Positions 40,434 to 50,424 of a DNA stretch of 51,832 nt are shown piece after piece (positions within the stretch are counted from its first letter, which is position 1; each line of letters starts with the position of its first letter). Source of the stretch: Oscillospiraceae bacterium (lineage in GTDB: Bacteria > Bacillota > Clostridia > Oscillospirales > CAG-272); the NCBI GenBank assembly GCA_015063645.1, contig SVTS01000009.1, forward strand, positions 1 through 51,832, read 5' to 3'. The position numbers and the translations under genes were made by a program. The notes below the pieces were generated by a model. It had not been told where the DNA came from. It worked only from the letters and a program-made list of their open reading frames with translations, and did no database searches.

Positions 40434-41345
40434 TTGAAAAAATTCGCCTCTCTCTTCATTATCATCGCCGCCGTCTGCTGGGGGGTGATCGGGATTTTCA
40501 CGCGCTCACTGACGGAAGCAGGGCTGTCTTCTTTCCAGATCAGTTCTGTCCGCTGTATTTCAGCGGGCATCGTGCTGAGCGCATTTCTTGGAATCCGATC
40601 TCCCTCCGCACTGAAAATCGACTGGCGGGATCTGTGGATGTTCTTCGGCACCGGCGTGTGCAGCATCGTTTTCTTTAACGTATGCTATTTTACCACCATG
40701 GAGCTGACCACCCTCTCCGCCGCGGCGATTCTGCTGTACACCGCTCCCATATTCGTTGTTGTGATGTCCGCCATCTTTTTCCGTGAAAAGATCACCCCCA
40801 TCAAGATCATCGCGCTTGTTCTGGCGTTCTGCGGATGCGGATTCATCACCGGCGTATTCACAGGAAATATGGGCATGACGCCTCTGGGAATTCTGACCGG
40901 GCTCGGTTCCGGTTTCGGCTACGCCCTCTACAGCATTTTCGGACGTGCTGCTCTGGCAAAATACTCCTCTCTGACCGTTACCACCTACACGTTTATCGTT
41001 GCGGGCATCTGCGTACTCCCCTTCTGCCGCATCGGTGATATCATACGCAATACAGCGGCTCAACCCGGTGTTTTGCTGCATGTTGTTCTGCTCGCCGCTG
41101 TGTCCACGGTTATCCCCTATCTTCTTTACACCGCCGGTCTGCGGCATACGGAAGCGGGCAAGGCATCGGTCATGGCATCGGTGGAACCGGTTGTGGCAAG
41201 CGCGGTGGGAATCATTCTCTATCATGAAGGACTGACACTCTCCGCCGCGGCAGGTGCGCTTCTCGTGCTTGCATCGGTCACTATTCTGAATTTCCCGCAA
41301 ACAAAGCAAACAGGAAACAAAACCCATGAATTACAAACGTCTTAA
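40434..41345 (+). CDS. EamA/DMT-superfamily transporter
   Basis: 303 residues with ten membrane segments and two EamA repeats (SLFIIIAAVCWGVIGIFTRSL at the start; GILTGLGSGFGYALYSIFGR beginning the second half). The start codon is TTG at 40434, with AAGGCGGGA about 6 bases upstream; no in-frame ATG lies nearby. Only 12 bases after the nucleoside hydrolase stop, and its 3' end overlaps the MFS gene by 20 bases, so all three are expressed together. Substrate unknown, possibly a nucleoside, base or pentose by context. Confidence 0.88.
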   Translation: MKKFASLFIIIAAVCWGVIGIFTRSLTEAGLSSFQISSVRCISAGIVLSAFLGIRSPSALKIDWRDLWMFFGTGVCSIVFFNVCYFTTMELTTLSAAAILLYTAPIFVVVMSAIFFREKITPIKIIALVLAFCGCGFITGVFTGNMGMTPLGILTGLGSGFGYALYSIFGRAALAKYSSLTVTTYTFIVAGICVLPFCRIGDIIRNTAAQPGVLLHVVLLAAVSTVIPYLLYTAGLRHTEAGKASVMASVEPVVASAVGIILYHEGLTLSAAAGALLVLASVTILNFPQTKQTGNKTHELQTS

Positions 41346-42552
41346 ACTTGCCTGCTACACGGCAAATCTGTCCATGTCCGTAGTCGGCAATCTCTCCCCC
41401 GTGTTGTTTCTCACATTCCGCAGTCTCTACGGAATCTCCTATTCCCTGCTGGGACTGCTTGTGCTGATCAATTTCGTCACCCAGTTCTCCATTGATCTGG
41501 CGTTTTCTTTCTTCTCCCACCGATTCAACATACCGAAAACCGTAAAATTCATGCCGGTACTGACGGTGATCGGACTGAGTCTCTATGCGATATGGCCGTT
41601 TTTCTTTCCACAGGCGGTATATGCCGGTCTGGTCATCGGCACGGTTATTTTCTCCGCCTCCGGCGGACTTGCGGAAGTGCTGATCAGCCCCGTTATCGCG
41701 GCGATCCCCTCAGAGGAACCTGATCGGGAAATGAGCAAACTGCATTCCATCTACGCCTGGGGCGTGGTTGCGGTGATTATTCTCAGCACGCTCTTTCTTG
41801 TAGCGTTCGGAAATGAGAACTGGCAGTGGCTGGCACTGCTCTTTGTATCGGTTCCTCTCGTATCGGTAATTCTCTTTGCAGGTGCCGAAATTCCTGCAAT
41901 GGAAACGCCGGAGAAAGCCTCCGGCGCGCTGGCTCTGCTGAAAAACAAAGGACTGTGGATGTGCGTCTGCGCGATCTTCCTGGGAGGAGCGGCAGAATGT
42001 ACCATGGCGCAGTGGAGTTCCGGTTATCTGGAGCGGGCACTGGGCATCCCGAAAGTCTGGGGCGACATCTGCGGCGTAGCGTTCTTCTCCGTCATGCTCG
42101 GTCTGGGACGCTCGCTTTATGCGAAAATCGGACGGAACATCGGAAAAGTATTGTTTTTCGGCGCTGTTGGCGCGACCGTCTGTTATCTCACCGCGGCGAT
42201 ATCCGATATTCCCGTGCTTGGGCTGGTCGCCTGTGCGTTCACCGGATTCTGCACCTCCATGCTCTGGCCCGGAAATCTGATCGTCGCCTCCGACCGTTTC
42301 CCGCAGGGCGGCGTATTCATCTACGCGATGATGGCGTCCGGCGGTGATCTGGGTGCATCCGTTGCGCCTCAGCTGGTCGGCATCATCACGGATCTGACCA
42401 TCGCCGCACCGGCGGCAGCAGATTTTGCCGCTTCGCTCGGTCTTGCCCCCGAGCAGCTCGGTATGAAGTTGGGCATGCTGGCGGGCATGTTCTTCCCGCT
42501 GGCAGGAATTTTCCTGTATTATCGTTTCTGGAAAGCGAAAAAAAGCACATAG
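41326..42552 (+). CDS. MFS transporter
   Basis: 408 residues, twelve membrane segments. A paralogue of the MFS protein at 6976-8172, sharing the SPVLFLTFRSLYGIS stretch near the N-terminus, ECTMAQWSSGYLERALGIP in the middle and LWPGNLIVASDRFPQGG near the end. Last gene of the nucleoside hydrolase operon, so a nucleoside or sugar substrate is likely but unproven. The start overlaps the preceding gene by 20 bases; AGGAAAC serves as a modest SD. A strong terminator follows. Confidence 0.87.
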   Translation: MNYKRLKLACYTANLSMSVVGNLSPVLFLTFRSLYGISYSLLGLLVLINFVTQFSIDLAFSFFSHRFNIPKTVKFMPVLTVIGLSLYAIWPFFFPQAVYAGLVIGTVIFSASGGLAEVLISPVIAAIPSEEPDREMSKLHSIYAWGVVAVIILSTLFLVAFGNENWQWLALLFVSVPLVSVILFAGAEIPAMETPEKASGALALLKNKGLWMCVCAIFLGGAAECTMAQWSSGYLERALGIPKVWGDICGVAFFSVMLGLGRSLYAKIGRNIGKVLFFGAVGATVCYLTAAISDIPVLGLVACAFTGFCTSMLWPGNLIVASDRFPQGGVFIYAMMASGGDLGASVAPQLVGIITDLTIAAPAAADFAASLGLAPEQLGMKLGMLAGMFFPLAGIFLYYRFWKAKKST

Positions 42553-42555
42553 TAC

Positions 42556-42597
42556 AACAGAAGTCGGAAAGCGTTGGCTTTCCGACTTCTGTTTTGC
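42556..42597 (+). terminator. Intrinsic terminator of nucleoside hydrolase operon
   Basis: 17-bp stem AACAGAAGTCGGAAAGC with a 4-base loop, T-rich tail; lies just before the converging polC stop. Confidence 0.85.
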
Positions 42598-42608
42598 TTT
42601 TTATTTTT

Positions 42609-45600
42609 TCAGAACAGCGTCAGCTGATTGGTCGCATTCAGCCCTTTCAGCACGCCGTTTCTCTCCAGAATCTCGATCACCGTTTTGGAGATTCCCGCTT
42701 CGCGCTTGAGCATTTCAATGGAAAAAATCTCCCCCTGGTCGCGGTAATGCATAATATTATCCGCCGCAGTATCGCCGAGTCCCGGCAGGGACGAAAACGG
42801 GAGACGGATCTTGCCGTTCTCCGGCAGATATTTATGTGCGTGGGATTTTTTCAGATCCACCGGCAGGAAGCTGAATCCGCGCTGATAGTATTCGTTTACC
42901 AGCATCAGGGAGTTGTAAATTTCCACTTCCTTCTGCGCCAGCTCGTTCTTGCGCTTTTTCAGATCCAGCATCATCTCATGAACGTGCTGTTTTCCGCTCA
43001 TGACGATCTCAGAGTCAAATCCGCCGGGAGCCGCTGAGAAATAGCCCGCATAGAATTCCACCGGATAGTAGATCTTGTACCACATCAGGCGAACTGCATC
43101 CATGGCGTAAGCCGCGGCGTGGGCTTTCGGGAACATGTACCGGATCTTCTGCAGGGAATCCAGATACCATTGCGGTACGCCGTGTTCGACCATGGTCTCC
43201 ATCATATCATCGGGGATCTTTTTGCCCTTTTTATTCTTACGGACGAATTCCATGATTTTGAACGCTTTGCCTTTTTCCACGTCGTACTTCTGGATCAGCG
43301 TCAGCATGATATCGTCACGGCACCCGATTACCTGAGAGACCGTACACACGCCGTCACGGATCAGATCCTGGGCATTGCCCACCCACATGCCCGTGCCGTG
43401 GGTCAGTCCCTCGATCTGCAGCAGATCCGCAAAATTCTTAGGCTGAGCTTCCATCAGCACGTCACGGCTCAATTTGGTGCCCATCTCCGGCAGCCCGAGC
43501 GTGGACGTTTTCGCATCGATCTGTTCCGGCGAAACACGAAGAGGCTCAGTGGAGGTGAATCCCTTATAGGTAAGCGGATCCGTCAGGGGAACATCCAGGA
43601 TGTTCACGCCGGAATACTCCTCCATACGCTTGTACTTGGTGGGAATATCGTGTCCCAGAATATCCAGCTTCAGAATTGTATCATGCAGATATGTAAAAGC
43701 GAAATGGGTGGTGATGATGTCGGAATTGGGATCGTCCGCCGGATGCTGGATCGGAGTGAAATCGTACACATCGTACTCCTGCGGAACAACGATAATGCCG
43801 CCGGGATGCTGACCGGTGGTTCGTTTTGTCCCCAGACAGCCGGAAATCAGCCGCTCCATCTCCGCGCGGTTGACGGAAACGCCTTTGTTCTCCAGAAACT
43901 TGGCGGTAAATCCGAATGCAGTCTTATCCGCCAGCGTACCGATGGTACCTGCCTTGAATGCTTTTCCTGCACCGAAAAGCACTTCCGTAAACTTATGGGC
44001 ATCCGCCTGTACGTCACCGGAGAAGTTCAGATCGATATCCGGCGTCTTGTCGCCGTAGAAGCCGAGGAACGTCTCAAAGGGTATATCGTGTCCGTCCTGC
44101 ACCATCAGCGTGCCGCACTCCGGACAGTTTTTCGCGGGAAGATCAAAGCCGGAACCGACGGAGCCGTCCTCGATAAATTCACTGTGCCGGCATTTCGGGC
44201 AGCGGTAATGAGGCGGAAGCGGATTCACACGGGTAATACCCGCCATCGTTGCGGCAAAGGAGGATCCAACCGATCCGCGGGAACCAACCTGATAGCCCTT
44301 GGATTCACTGTTCTCCACCAGTTTCCGGGCGATGATATACATAATGGCGAAGCCGTTTTTGATAATGGATTCCAGCTCACGGTCCAGACGGGAGGACACC
44401 TGCGGAGGCAGGGGATCGCCGTACATCTCTCTCGCCAGAGAATTGCACTTGGTGGTCAGTTCCTCTTCCGCGCCGTCGATGTGAGGCGGATAGTTTCCCT
44501 CCGGAATCGGGCGAACCGATTCAATCATCTCCGCGATGCGGTTGGGATTTTCGATAACCACTTCCCGTGCCAGCTCCTCGCCCAGATAATCGAACTCCGC
44601 CAGCATCTCCTCCGTTGTACGGAAATACAACTGTGTTTCCTTATCCGCGTCGGAAAACTTCATACCTGACAGCAGAATCCGTCGGTAGATTTCATCATCC
44701 GGATCCAGATAGTGCGCATCACACGTGGCTACGACAGGCTTGCCGAGCTTCTTGCCGAGCGCGATGATTTTACGGTTCAGCTCTTTCAGCCCCTCATCAT
44801 CCGCCACCTTACCCTGTTCGACCAGAAAGCGGTTATTGCAGAGCGGCTGGATCTCCAGATAGTCATAGAAATCAGCTATCGCTTCCAACTCACTCTGGGG
44901 CTTCCCCTCAAGCAGTGCGGTGAACAATTCTCCTGCCTCACAGGCGGAGCCTATGATCAACCCTTCACGGAATTCCGTAAGATGGGTCTTGGGAATGCGT
45001 GGATTCTTCCGATAAAAATTCAGATAGGAATCCGAAACCAGGCGGTACAGATTTTTCAGACCGACCTGATTTTTCACCAGAATGATCTGGTGATATGTTT
45101 TCAGTTTCAGCGGATCGGAGCGTTCGCTCATGGCGGTATTCAGCTCATCCATGGTGTGAATGCCCTCGTCCGAGAGCTTGTCCACCATTTTATAGTAAAT
45201 CATCGCCAGCATCTCCGCGTCATCGGATGCGCGGTGATGATTGAACTCGCCGAGCTGGAAATACTTCGCCAGAATGTCCAGCTTATGACGGTTCAGGTCC
45301 GGATTCACATAGCGGGACATGGCAACGGTATCAAGATAGGAATTTTCAAAGGGCAGACCGCAGTCCTCAGCAGCCTTACGGATAAATCCGACATCGAATC
45401 CGGCGTTATGGGCAATCAGCATTCTGTCGCCGATAAACGCGAGAAATTCCGGCAGAACCACCTCAATCGGACGTTCGTTTGCCACCATTTCGTCGGTGAT
45501 GCCGGTCAGTTTCACGATCTCCTCGGGAATCGGCACGCCGGGATTCACCAGCGTGTTATATACTTCCAGAATCTCACCGTTCTTTGCCCGTACGGCACCA

Positions 45601-47036
45601 ATCTCCGTGATCTTACAGTTCTGCGCCGAAAGACCGGTGGTCTCGATATCGAAAACGATCACTTCATCATCGAATTCCGCCTGATTCAATCCGTATACTG
45701 CGCGGGCGGTGTCATCCACGAAGTATGCTTCGACACCGTAGATAACCTTCATCCCCAGATCTTCCGCCTTGAGCATAGCGGTGGGATACGCCTGCAGATT
45801 GCCGTGATCGGTAATCGCGACAGCGGAGTGACCCCAGCGATGTGCCGTTTCCACTACCTCCTCCGGCTTGGTCAGCGCATCCATCGCGGACTGGCAGGTA
45901 TGCAGATGGAGTTCCACACGCTTTTCGGGCGCGTTGTCCTCACGCTTGATCTCCTTGATTTTCAGGACATCCGCGTACTCCAGATACAATTCACCGTCAA
46001 ACTTATCCGTTTTCACCGCACCTCGGACTGCCAGTGCGGATCCGTTCTTGAAAACGCCGAACAGATCGTCCTGCTCTTCGGCGGCGATGACTGTCTTGAT
46101 AAAGATGGACGCGTCCCGGTCCGTCAGTCCGATTGTGACGACGATCTTTTCACCGTTCTTGATTTCCTTGGTTGTCACACCGAACACTTTTGCCAGAACG
46201 ATCACGGAACGCATGTTGTTCCGGATTGCCCGCAGGGGCATCGTTTCTTCAATGGTGAACAAAGATCCGGCAAGCAGTTCCGGCGAGGAGACATTGAATC
46301 GTATGCGTCCGCTTTTGATAACCCCCTCTTCCGATTCGTCCGTTTCGTAGGATCCGTCGAAGAGAGAATCCACATGAGGCAACGTCGGACGCTCCGGCTC
46401 GGCAGCGGCAGGAGCCGCGGCTGCAGATGCAGCCGCCTGACGTGCCTGATAGGCTGCTTCTTTGGCGGGGATCTGGGCGGCTTCATTCATCAGCCACGCC
46501 TGTCTGGCAGCTTCAAATTCACTCATGCGCTCAGCAAAATCCGCGCTCTGGGTGATCTGCACCTCGATGGGCAGATTGAATTCACTGCGGATAATACCGC
46601 TCAGGATCTGACCGGTTTTAGCCAGATCAAGAAGCGCAATCCCCCCCTGCACAAACGGGATGGCAATGTTGATCCGATCCCCTTCCCGGCGGATCTCATA
46701 TCGATCAAAGAATCCGTTGATCACCGTACCGATGCGCTTTGCTTCCCGCAGGACTTCACTCAAATAATCTTCATGAAACAATTCCGGCGGATAATGGGGA
46801 AACAGACGAACGGAGTTCTGAGCATACACCTCTGCCAGCGCGCTTTCCGTCTCATACAGCACCGTTTTTGGAATGATCTTCGTTGAGGTAAAATTCACCT
46901 CCACCATCCGGTGCTCGGAATCAATACGCACGGAAACATCTTCCGCCACTGCAAATAAATCCCGCTGCGCGCCCGAAACGGGTGTGTAGCGGGAGAAAAT
47001 ATCACTGAGCTTTCTTTTTTTCTTTTCCTCTGCCAT
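42609..47036 (-). CDS. polC: DNA polymerase III alpha subunit, PolC type
   Basis: 1475 residues, usual PolC length. N-terminal domain, then an Ala-rich linker (about 195-215), OB domain (about 245-340), PHP region opening with ELHLHTCQSAMDALTKPEEV (about 375), an inserted DnaQ-like 3'-5' proofreading domain beginning VIVFDIETTGL (about 460), palm with a zinc cluster CPKCRHS...CPEC (about 945) and catalytic DTPDIDLNFSGD (about 1000), then fingers and helix-hairpin-helix. It is the main replicative polymerase of Firmicutes. Its ATG overlaps the ispG stop as TAATG. GCGGAG precedes it. Last gene of the operon. Confidence 0.98.
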   Translation of the reverse strand: MAEEKKKRKLSDIFSRYTPVSGAQRDLFAVAEDVSVRIDSEHRMVEVNFTSTKIIPKTVLYETESALAEVYAQNSVRLFPHYPPELFHEDYLSEVLREAKRIGTVINGFFDRYEIRREGDRINIAIPFVQGGIALLDLAKTGQILSGIIRSEFNLPIEVQITQSADFAERMSEFEAARQAWLMNEAAQIPAKEAAYQARQAAASAAAAPAAAEPERPTLPHVDSLFDGSYETDESEEGVIKSGRIRFNVSSPELLAGSLFTIEETMPLRAIRNNMRSVIVLAKVFGVTTKEIKNGEKIVVTIGLTDRDASIFIKTVIAAEEQDDLFGVFKNGSALAVRGAVKTDKFDGELYLEYADVLKIKEIKREDNAPEKRVELHLHTCQSAMDALTKPEEVVETAHRWGHSAVAITDHGNLQAYPTAMLKAEDLGMKVIYGVEAYFVDDTARAVYGLNQAEFDDEVIVFDIETTGLSAQNCKITEIGAVRAKNGEILEVYNTLVNPGVPIPEEIVKLTGITDEMVANERPIEVVLPEFLAFIGDRMLIAHNAGFDVGFIRKAAEDCGLPFENSYLDTVAMSRYVNPDLNRHKLDILAKYFQLGEFNHHRASDDAEMLAMIYYKMVDKLSDEGIHTMDELNTAMSERSDPLKLKTYHQIILVKNQVGLKNLYRLVSDSYLNFYRKNPRIPKTHLTEFREGLIIGSACEAGELFTALLEGKPQSELEAIADFYDYLEIQPLCNNRFLVEQGKVADDEGLKELNRKIIALGKKLGKPVVATCDAHYLDPDDEIYRRILLSGMKFSDADKETQLYFRTTEEMLAEFDYLGEELAREVVIENPNRIAEMIESVRPIPEGNYPPHIDGAEEELTTKCNSLAREMYGDPLPPQVSSRLDRELESIIKNGFAIMYIIARKLVENSESKGYQVGSRGSVGSSFAATMAGITRVNPLPPHYRCPKCRHSEFIEDGSVGSGFDLPAKNCPECGTLMVQDGHDIPFETFLGFYGDKTPDIDLNFSGDVQADAHKFTEVLFGAGKAFKAGTIGTLADKTAFGFTAKFLENKGVSVNRAEMERLISGCLGTKRTTGQHPGGIIVVPQEYDVYDFTPIQHPADDPNSDIITTHFAFTYLHDTILKLDILGHDIPTKYKRMEEYSGVNILDVPLTDPLTYKGFTSTEPLRVSPEQIDAKTSTLGLPEMGTKLSRDVLMEAQPKNFADLLQIEGLTHGTGMWVGNAQDLIRDGVCTVSQVIGCRDDIMLTLIQKYDVEKGKAFKIMEFVRKNKKGKKIPDDMMETMVEHGVPQWYLDSLQKIRYMFPKAHAAAYAMDAVRLMWYKIYYPVEFYAGYFSAAPGGFDSEIVMSGKQHVHEMMLDLKKRKNELAQKEVEIYNSLMLVNEYYQRGFSFLPVDLKKSHAHKYLPENGKIRLPFSSLPGLGDTAADNIMHYRDQGEIFSIEMLKREAGISKTVIEILERNGVLKGLNATNQLTLF

Positions 47037-48127
47037 TATGCTTTCTCCGCTGAATCGTCAATATATCGTACGGTTTCTTCGAGCAGCCGCGGGATAATCT
47101 GATCCTCTTCCACACGGCAGACAGTTTCTCCGCCGCGGAAGAATACGCCGAATCCGTCCCCTCCGGCAATGCCGAAATCAGCCTCGCGGGCTTCTCCGGG
47201 ACCGTTGACTACGCAGCCCATTACGGCAACTTTGATGCGTTTTCCTTTGGTATCCATGCCCTGCACCGCATCTTTGAAGCGTGCGGCAAGAGAAATCAGA
47301 TCAATCTTAGTCCGACCGCAGGTGGGGCAGGAAACCACTTCAATGCCTCCTCTGGGATCCAGATCCAGCATCCGGAGCAGTTCACGTCCGGCGCGAACTT
47401 CTTCCACAGGATCGGCAGTCAGGGAAATACGGAGCGTATCACCGATTCCGTCCGCCAGAAGCGAGCCGATGCCTACCGCATTCTTGATCAGTCCGGAATA
47501 GGCGTCCCCCGCTTCCGTAACACCGATGTGCAGCGGATATGTACACTGCTGTGCAGCCATCCGATACACGGCAATCGTATCCGCCGCGGCAGAGATCTTC
47601 ATGGAAAGGACAATATCCGAAAAGCCGCACTTTTCCAGCATTTCTGCCTGCGTCAGGGCACTTTCCAGAAGCGCATCCGGAGTGGGAGCACCGTATTTTT
47701 CAAGCAGGGATTTTTCAAGGGATCCGCCGTTCACGCCGATCCGGATCGGAAGCCCCGCCGCAGAACAGGCGGAAGCCACCTCTCTGACCTTCCACTCGGC
47801 GCCGATATTGCCCGGATTGATCCGGATCTTGGATGCGCCGGAGGCAACAGCGGCAAGCGCCAGTTTATAATCAAAATGAATATCCGCCACCATCGGCACA
47901 CGGATGCCGCGGCGGTGCATTTCCGCAAAGACGCCCGCCGCATCCTCATCCGGCACTGCCAGACGGACAATATCGCATCCCGCCGCACACAGCGCGCGGA
48001 TCTGCCGCTCCGCGGCATCGAAATCCGCCGCGGGGGTATTGGTCATGGACTGCACCGTGATCGGCGCACCTCCGCCGATGGGGATACCGCCCACATGCAC
48101 GGTCCGGGATTTTCTTCTTTCCATCAT
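47036..48127 (-). CDS. ispG: 4-hydroxy-3-methylbut-2-en-1-yl diphosphate synthase
   Basis: 363 residues. TIM-barrel part with PITVQSMTNT, PMVADIHFDYKLAL and KIRINPGNIG; the C-terminal 4Fe-4S domain has CPTCGRTKID and GCVVNGPGEA, giving the three cysteine ligands and the conserved Glu. Converts MEcPP to HMBPP, the penultimate step of the MEP isoprenoid pathway. The start is put at 48127 (CGGAG 8 bases upstream); the GTG at 48136 overlaps that SD. Lies 13 bases after rseP, and its stop overlaps the polC ATG. Confidence 0.97.
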   Translation of the reverse strand: MMERRKSRTVHVGGIPIGGGAPITVQSMTNTPAADFDAAERQIRALCAAGCDIVRLAVPDEDAAGVFAEMHRRGIRVPMVADIHFDYKLALAAVASGASKIRINPGNIGAEWKVREVASACSAAGLPIRIGVNGGSLEKSLLEKYGAPTPDALLESALTQAEMLEKCGFSDIVLSMKISAAADTIAVYRMAAQQCTYPLHIGVTEAGDAYSGLIKNAVGIGSLLADGIGDTLRISLTADPVEEVRAGRELLRMLDLDPRGGIEVVSCPTCGRTKIDLISLAARFKDAVQGMDTKGKRIKVAVMGCVVNGPGEAREADFGIAGGDGFGVFFRGGETVCRVEEDQIIPRLLEETVRYIDDSAEKA

Positions 48128-48140
48128 ATCCGTCACTCCG

Positions 48141-49163
48141 TTATCTGATCAGGGTGAAAATGTCTTTGAACGTAATTACCACCATCAGTGCCATCAGAAG
48201 CATGATGCCGGCAAAATGGACGTACGCCTCAATATGCCGCGGAACAGGGCGGCGGAATACCGCTTCGATCAGCTGGAACACCAGCCGTCCGCCATCCAGT
48301 GCCGGCAGCGGAAGGAGATTCATAATGCCCAGATTCATACTGATCACCACAGCCAGATAGACCAGATCGTCAATTCCGCTGGCGGCGGCTTCGCTCATTG
48401 CGCCGGTTACGGCAACAGGTCCGGAAACGGCACCGAGTCCGTACCGTCCGCTGATCAGATCATACAGGGATTCCCAAATCATTTTGATCGTGGATGCGGA
48501 GCGGAAAAAGGCATGTTTCAGAATATTAAACGGCGTTTTCGCCTCGGAATACACATAAAAATCAATATTGCCGAAAGTCTCGCCGCTTTCGGTGATCGTC
48601 GGGAAAACGACATCCTTCAGAACGAGCGTCTCATCGCCCCGGCGTACTGTAATATCAATCGGCTTGATTCCCTTGCGCATGACCTCATACACCAGTTCAT
48701 TGGCAGTATGCACGGCTGTGCCGTCCACCGCGGTGATACGGTCCTCTGCCATCAGACCGGACTGTGCGCTGATGTTATCCTCCGTAAACTGATAGATCAC
48801 GGTAGAAGGCAGATTTTTTGCCGTCGCGACCAGAATGCCCATAACCAGAATACCGGTAATCAGATTCATTGCCGCACCTGCGGCGGTGATGATCATTCTC
48901 TGCCAGACAGGCTTTTTGCAGAATGCGTTTTCATCGTCACATTCCTCATCCTCGCCCGCCATGCTGACAAATCCGCCGAAGGGCAGAAGACGCAGTGAAT
49001 ACGCGATGCCCGTCTTTTTTGAGGTATGGGAAAGAATTTTCGGTCCCATACCGATGGCAAATTCATTCACAGTCACATGGAAAAGGCGGGCGAACAGATA
49101 ATGTCCGCCCTCGTGAATCAGAATCAGAAGTCCGAATATCAGAATTGCTATCAGGATTGTCAA
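48141..49163 (-). CDS. rseP: Site-2 intramembrane metalloprotease RseP
   Basis: 340 residues of the M50B family. Zinc motif HEGGH at about residues 17-21 in the first membrane helix, a single PDZ domain (about 120-200) containing SGLMAEDRITAVDG, and the second ligand motif NLLPLPALDGGRL near residue 290, followed by two more helices. It cleaves membrane-embedded anti-sigma factors and leftover signal peptides. The start codon is TTG at 49163 after GAGGTGG, about 7 bases spaced; no in-frame ATG nearby. Candidate substrates in this genome include membrane anti-sigma factors such as the one suggested at 9350-10888. Confidence 0.94.
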   Translation of the reverse strand: MTILIAILIFGLLILIHEGGHYLFARLFHVTVNEFAIGMGPKILSHTSKKTGIAYSLRLLPFGGFVSMAGEDEECDDENAFCKKPVWQRMIITAAGAAMNLITGILVMGILVATAKNLPSTVIYQFTEDNISAQSGLMAEDRITAVDGTAVHTANELVYEVMRKGIKPIDITVRRGDETLVLKDVVFPTITESGETFGNIDFYVYSEAKTPFNILKHAFFRSASTIKMIWESLYDLISGRYGLGAVSGPVAVTGAMSEAAASGIDDLVYLAVVISMNLGIMNLLPLPALDGGRLVFQLIEAVFRRPVPRHIEAYVHFAGIMLLMALMVVITFKDIFTLIR

Positions 49164-49192
49164 GGGGATGCCACCTCTCTTTGGTATACCGT

Positions 49193-50401
49193 TTAAGCCA
49201 TGCCTGCCAGGATCCGGCGGGCACGCTCTCTTGCCGCGGCTTCGGCTTCATAATAATCGGCGATCCCGCCCGGAACATCATCCGGCGTTTCCGCCAATGT
49301 CTGAGCAACGGCGTCAGCGATTCCCGTAAAGGAAATCTTTCCGTCAATGAAAGCCGCTACCGCTTCCTCATCCGCGGCAATCAGCGCGGCGGGAACAATA
49401 CCACCCCGGCGGATCACATCGCGCACGCAGGCGAGCAGGGGAAAGGCTTCCGTATCCGGTTTTTCAAATGTCAGGCTGTGCAGTTTTGCGAAATCCAGTC
49501 CCGCCTCCCCGCAAAGGGCACGGGTCGGATGGGTGACGGCATAGCGGATGCATCCACGCATATCGGGAGCCGCCAGCTGTGCAATGACACTGTTATCAAT
49601 ATACTCCACCATGGAGTGAATTATGCTCTGTCTGTGGACAAGCACCTCAATTTTTTCCACGGGAACGCCGAAAAGACGCACTGCTTCGATGACCTCAAAG
49701 CCTTTGTTCATCAGCGTTGCGGAATCAACCGTGATCTTTTTGCCCATTTTCCACGTGGGATGCGCCAGCGCATCGGACGGTGTTACGTGGGCAAGCCGTT
49801 CCCTGTCCCATCCGAAAAAGGGACCGCCGGATGCGGTGAGCAGAATCCGCTTCACCAGCGCGCTGTTTCCGTCCCCTCGGGAAGATGCCGCACCGGCGGC
49901 ACAGAGGCACTGAAAAATCGCACTGTGTTCGCTGTCCACCGGGATCATCTCACCGCCGGAGCGGCGGAGTGCATCAAAAATCTTATCGCCTGCGGCGATG
50001 ATGGCTTCTTTGTTTGCCATGCCGATCCGTGCACCGGTGGATGCTGCCGCAAGAGCGGCGGGCAATCCTGCCAGTCCGGCGATGGAATGGATAATCAGTT
50101 CGGCACCGCATTCCTCCACGGCGCGGCAGACTGCATCCGGTCCTCCGTACACGCGGATATTCTCCCCCGCCAGTGCAAGCCGGAGCTGTTCTGCGGCGTT
50201 CTCAGAATCCATTGTACAGATCTGCGGACGGTATTTCCGTGCCTGCTCCGCCAGGATTTTCACATTTCCGGATGCAGACAGCAGAACAATGCGGCAGCCC
50301 AGCTGCTCCATAACATCCAGCGCCTGGGTGCCGACACTGCCGGTACTTCCCAGAACAGCCGCTTTCAGGGGATCCTGCGGATTTATTTCAAATGGACGCA
50401 A
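49193..50401 (-). CDS. dxr: 1-deoxy-D-xylulose 5-phosphate reductoisomerase
   Basis: 402 residues. NADPH-binding GSTGSVGTQALDVM (about 18-31), ANKEAI (about 127), metal-binding PVDSEHSAIFQCL (about 150), then LTASGGPF and PTWKMGKKITVDSATLMNKG. Catalyses the first committed MEP-pathway step, DXP to MEP, and is the target of fosmidomycin. The start codon is TTG at 50401, preceded by GAGGA with 8 bases; the N-terminal extension of ~12 residues before the Rossmann strand is short, supporting it. Operon spacing of 29 bases to rseP and 23 from cdsA. Confidence 0.97.
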   Translation of the reverse strand: MRPFEINPQDPLKAAVLGSTGSVGTQALDVMEQLGCRIVLLSASGNVKILAEQARKYRPQICTMDSENAAEQLRLALAGENIRVYGGPDAVCRAVEECGAELIIHSIAGLAGLPAALAAASTGARIGMANKEAIIAAGDKIFDALRRSGGEMIPVDSEHSAIFQCLCAAGAASSRGDGNSALVKRILLTASGGPFFGWDRERLAHVTPSDALAHPTWKMGKKITVDSATLMNKGFEVIEAVRLFGVPVEKIEVLVHRQSIIHSMVEYIDNSVIAQLAAPDMRGCIRYAVTHPTRALCGEAGLDFAKLHSLTFEKPDTEAFPLLACVRDVIRRGGIVPAALIAADEEAVAAFIDGKISFTGIADAVAQTLAETPDDVPGGIADYYEAEAAARERARRILAGMA

Positions 50402-50424
50402 CAGTTTTTCCTCGTTCTTTCTGT

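Noticed and set aside
44712-46886. 724-codon plus-strand frame opposite polC
   Set aside because: Lies fully inside PolC on the other strand, with no SD and no recognisable motif.
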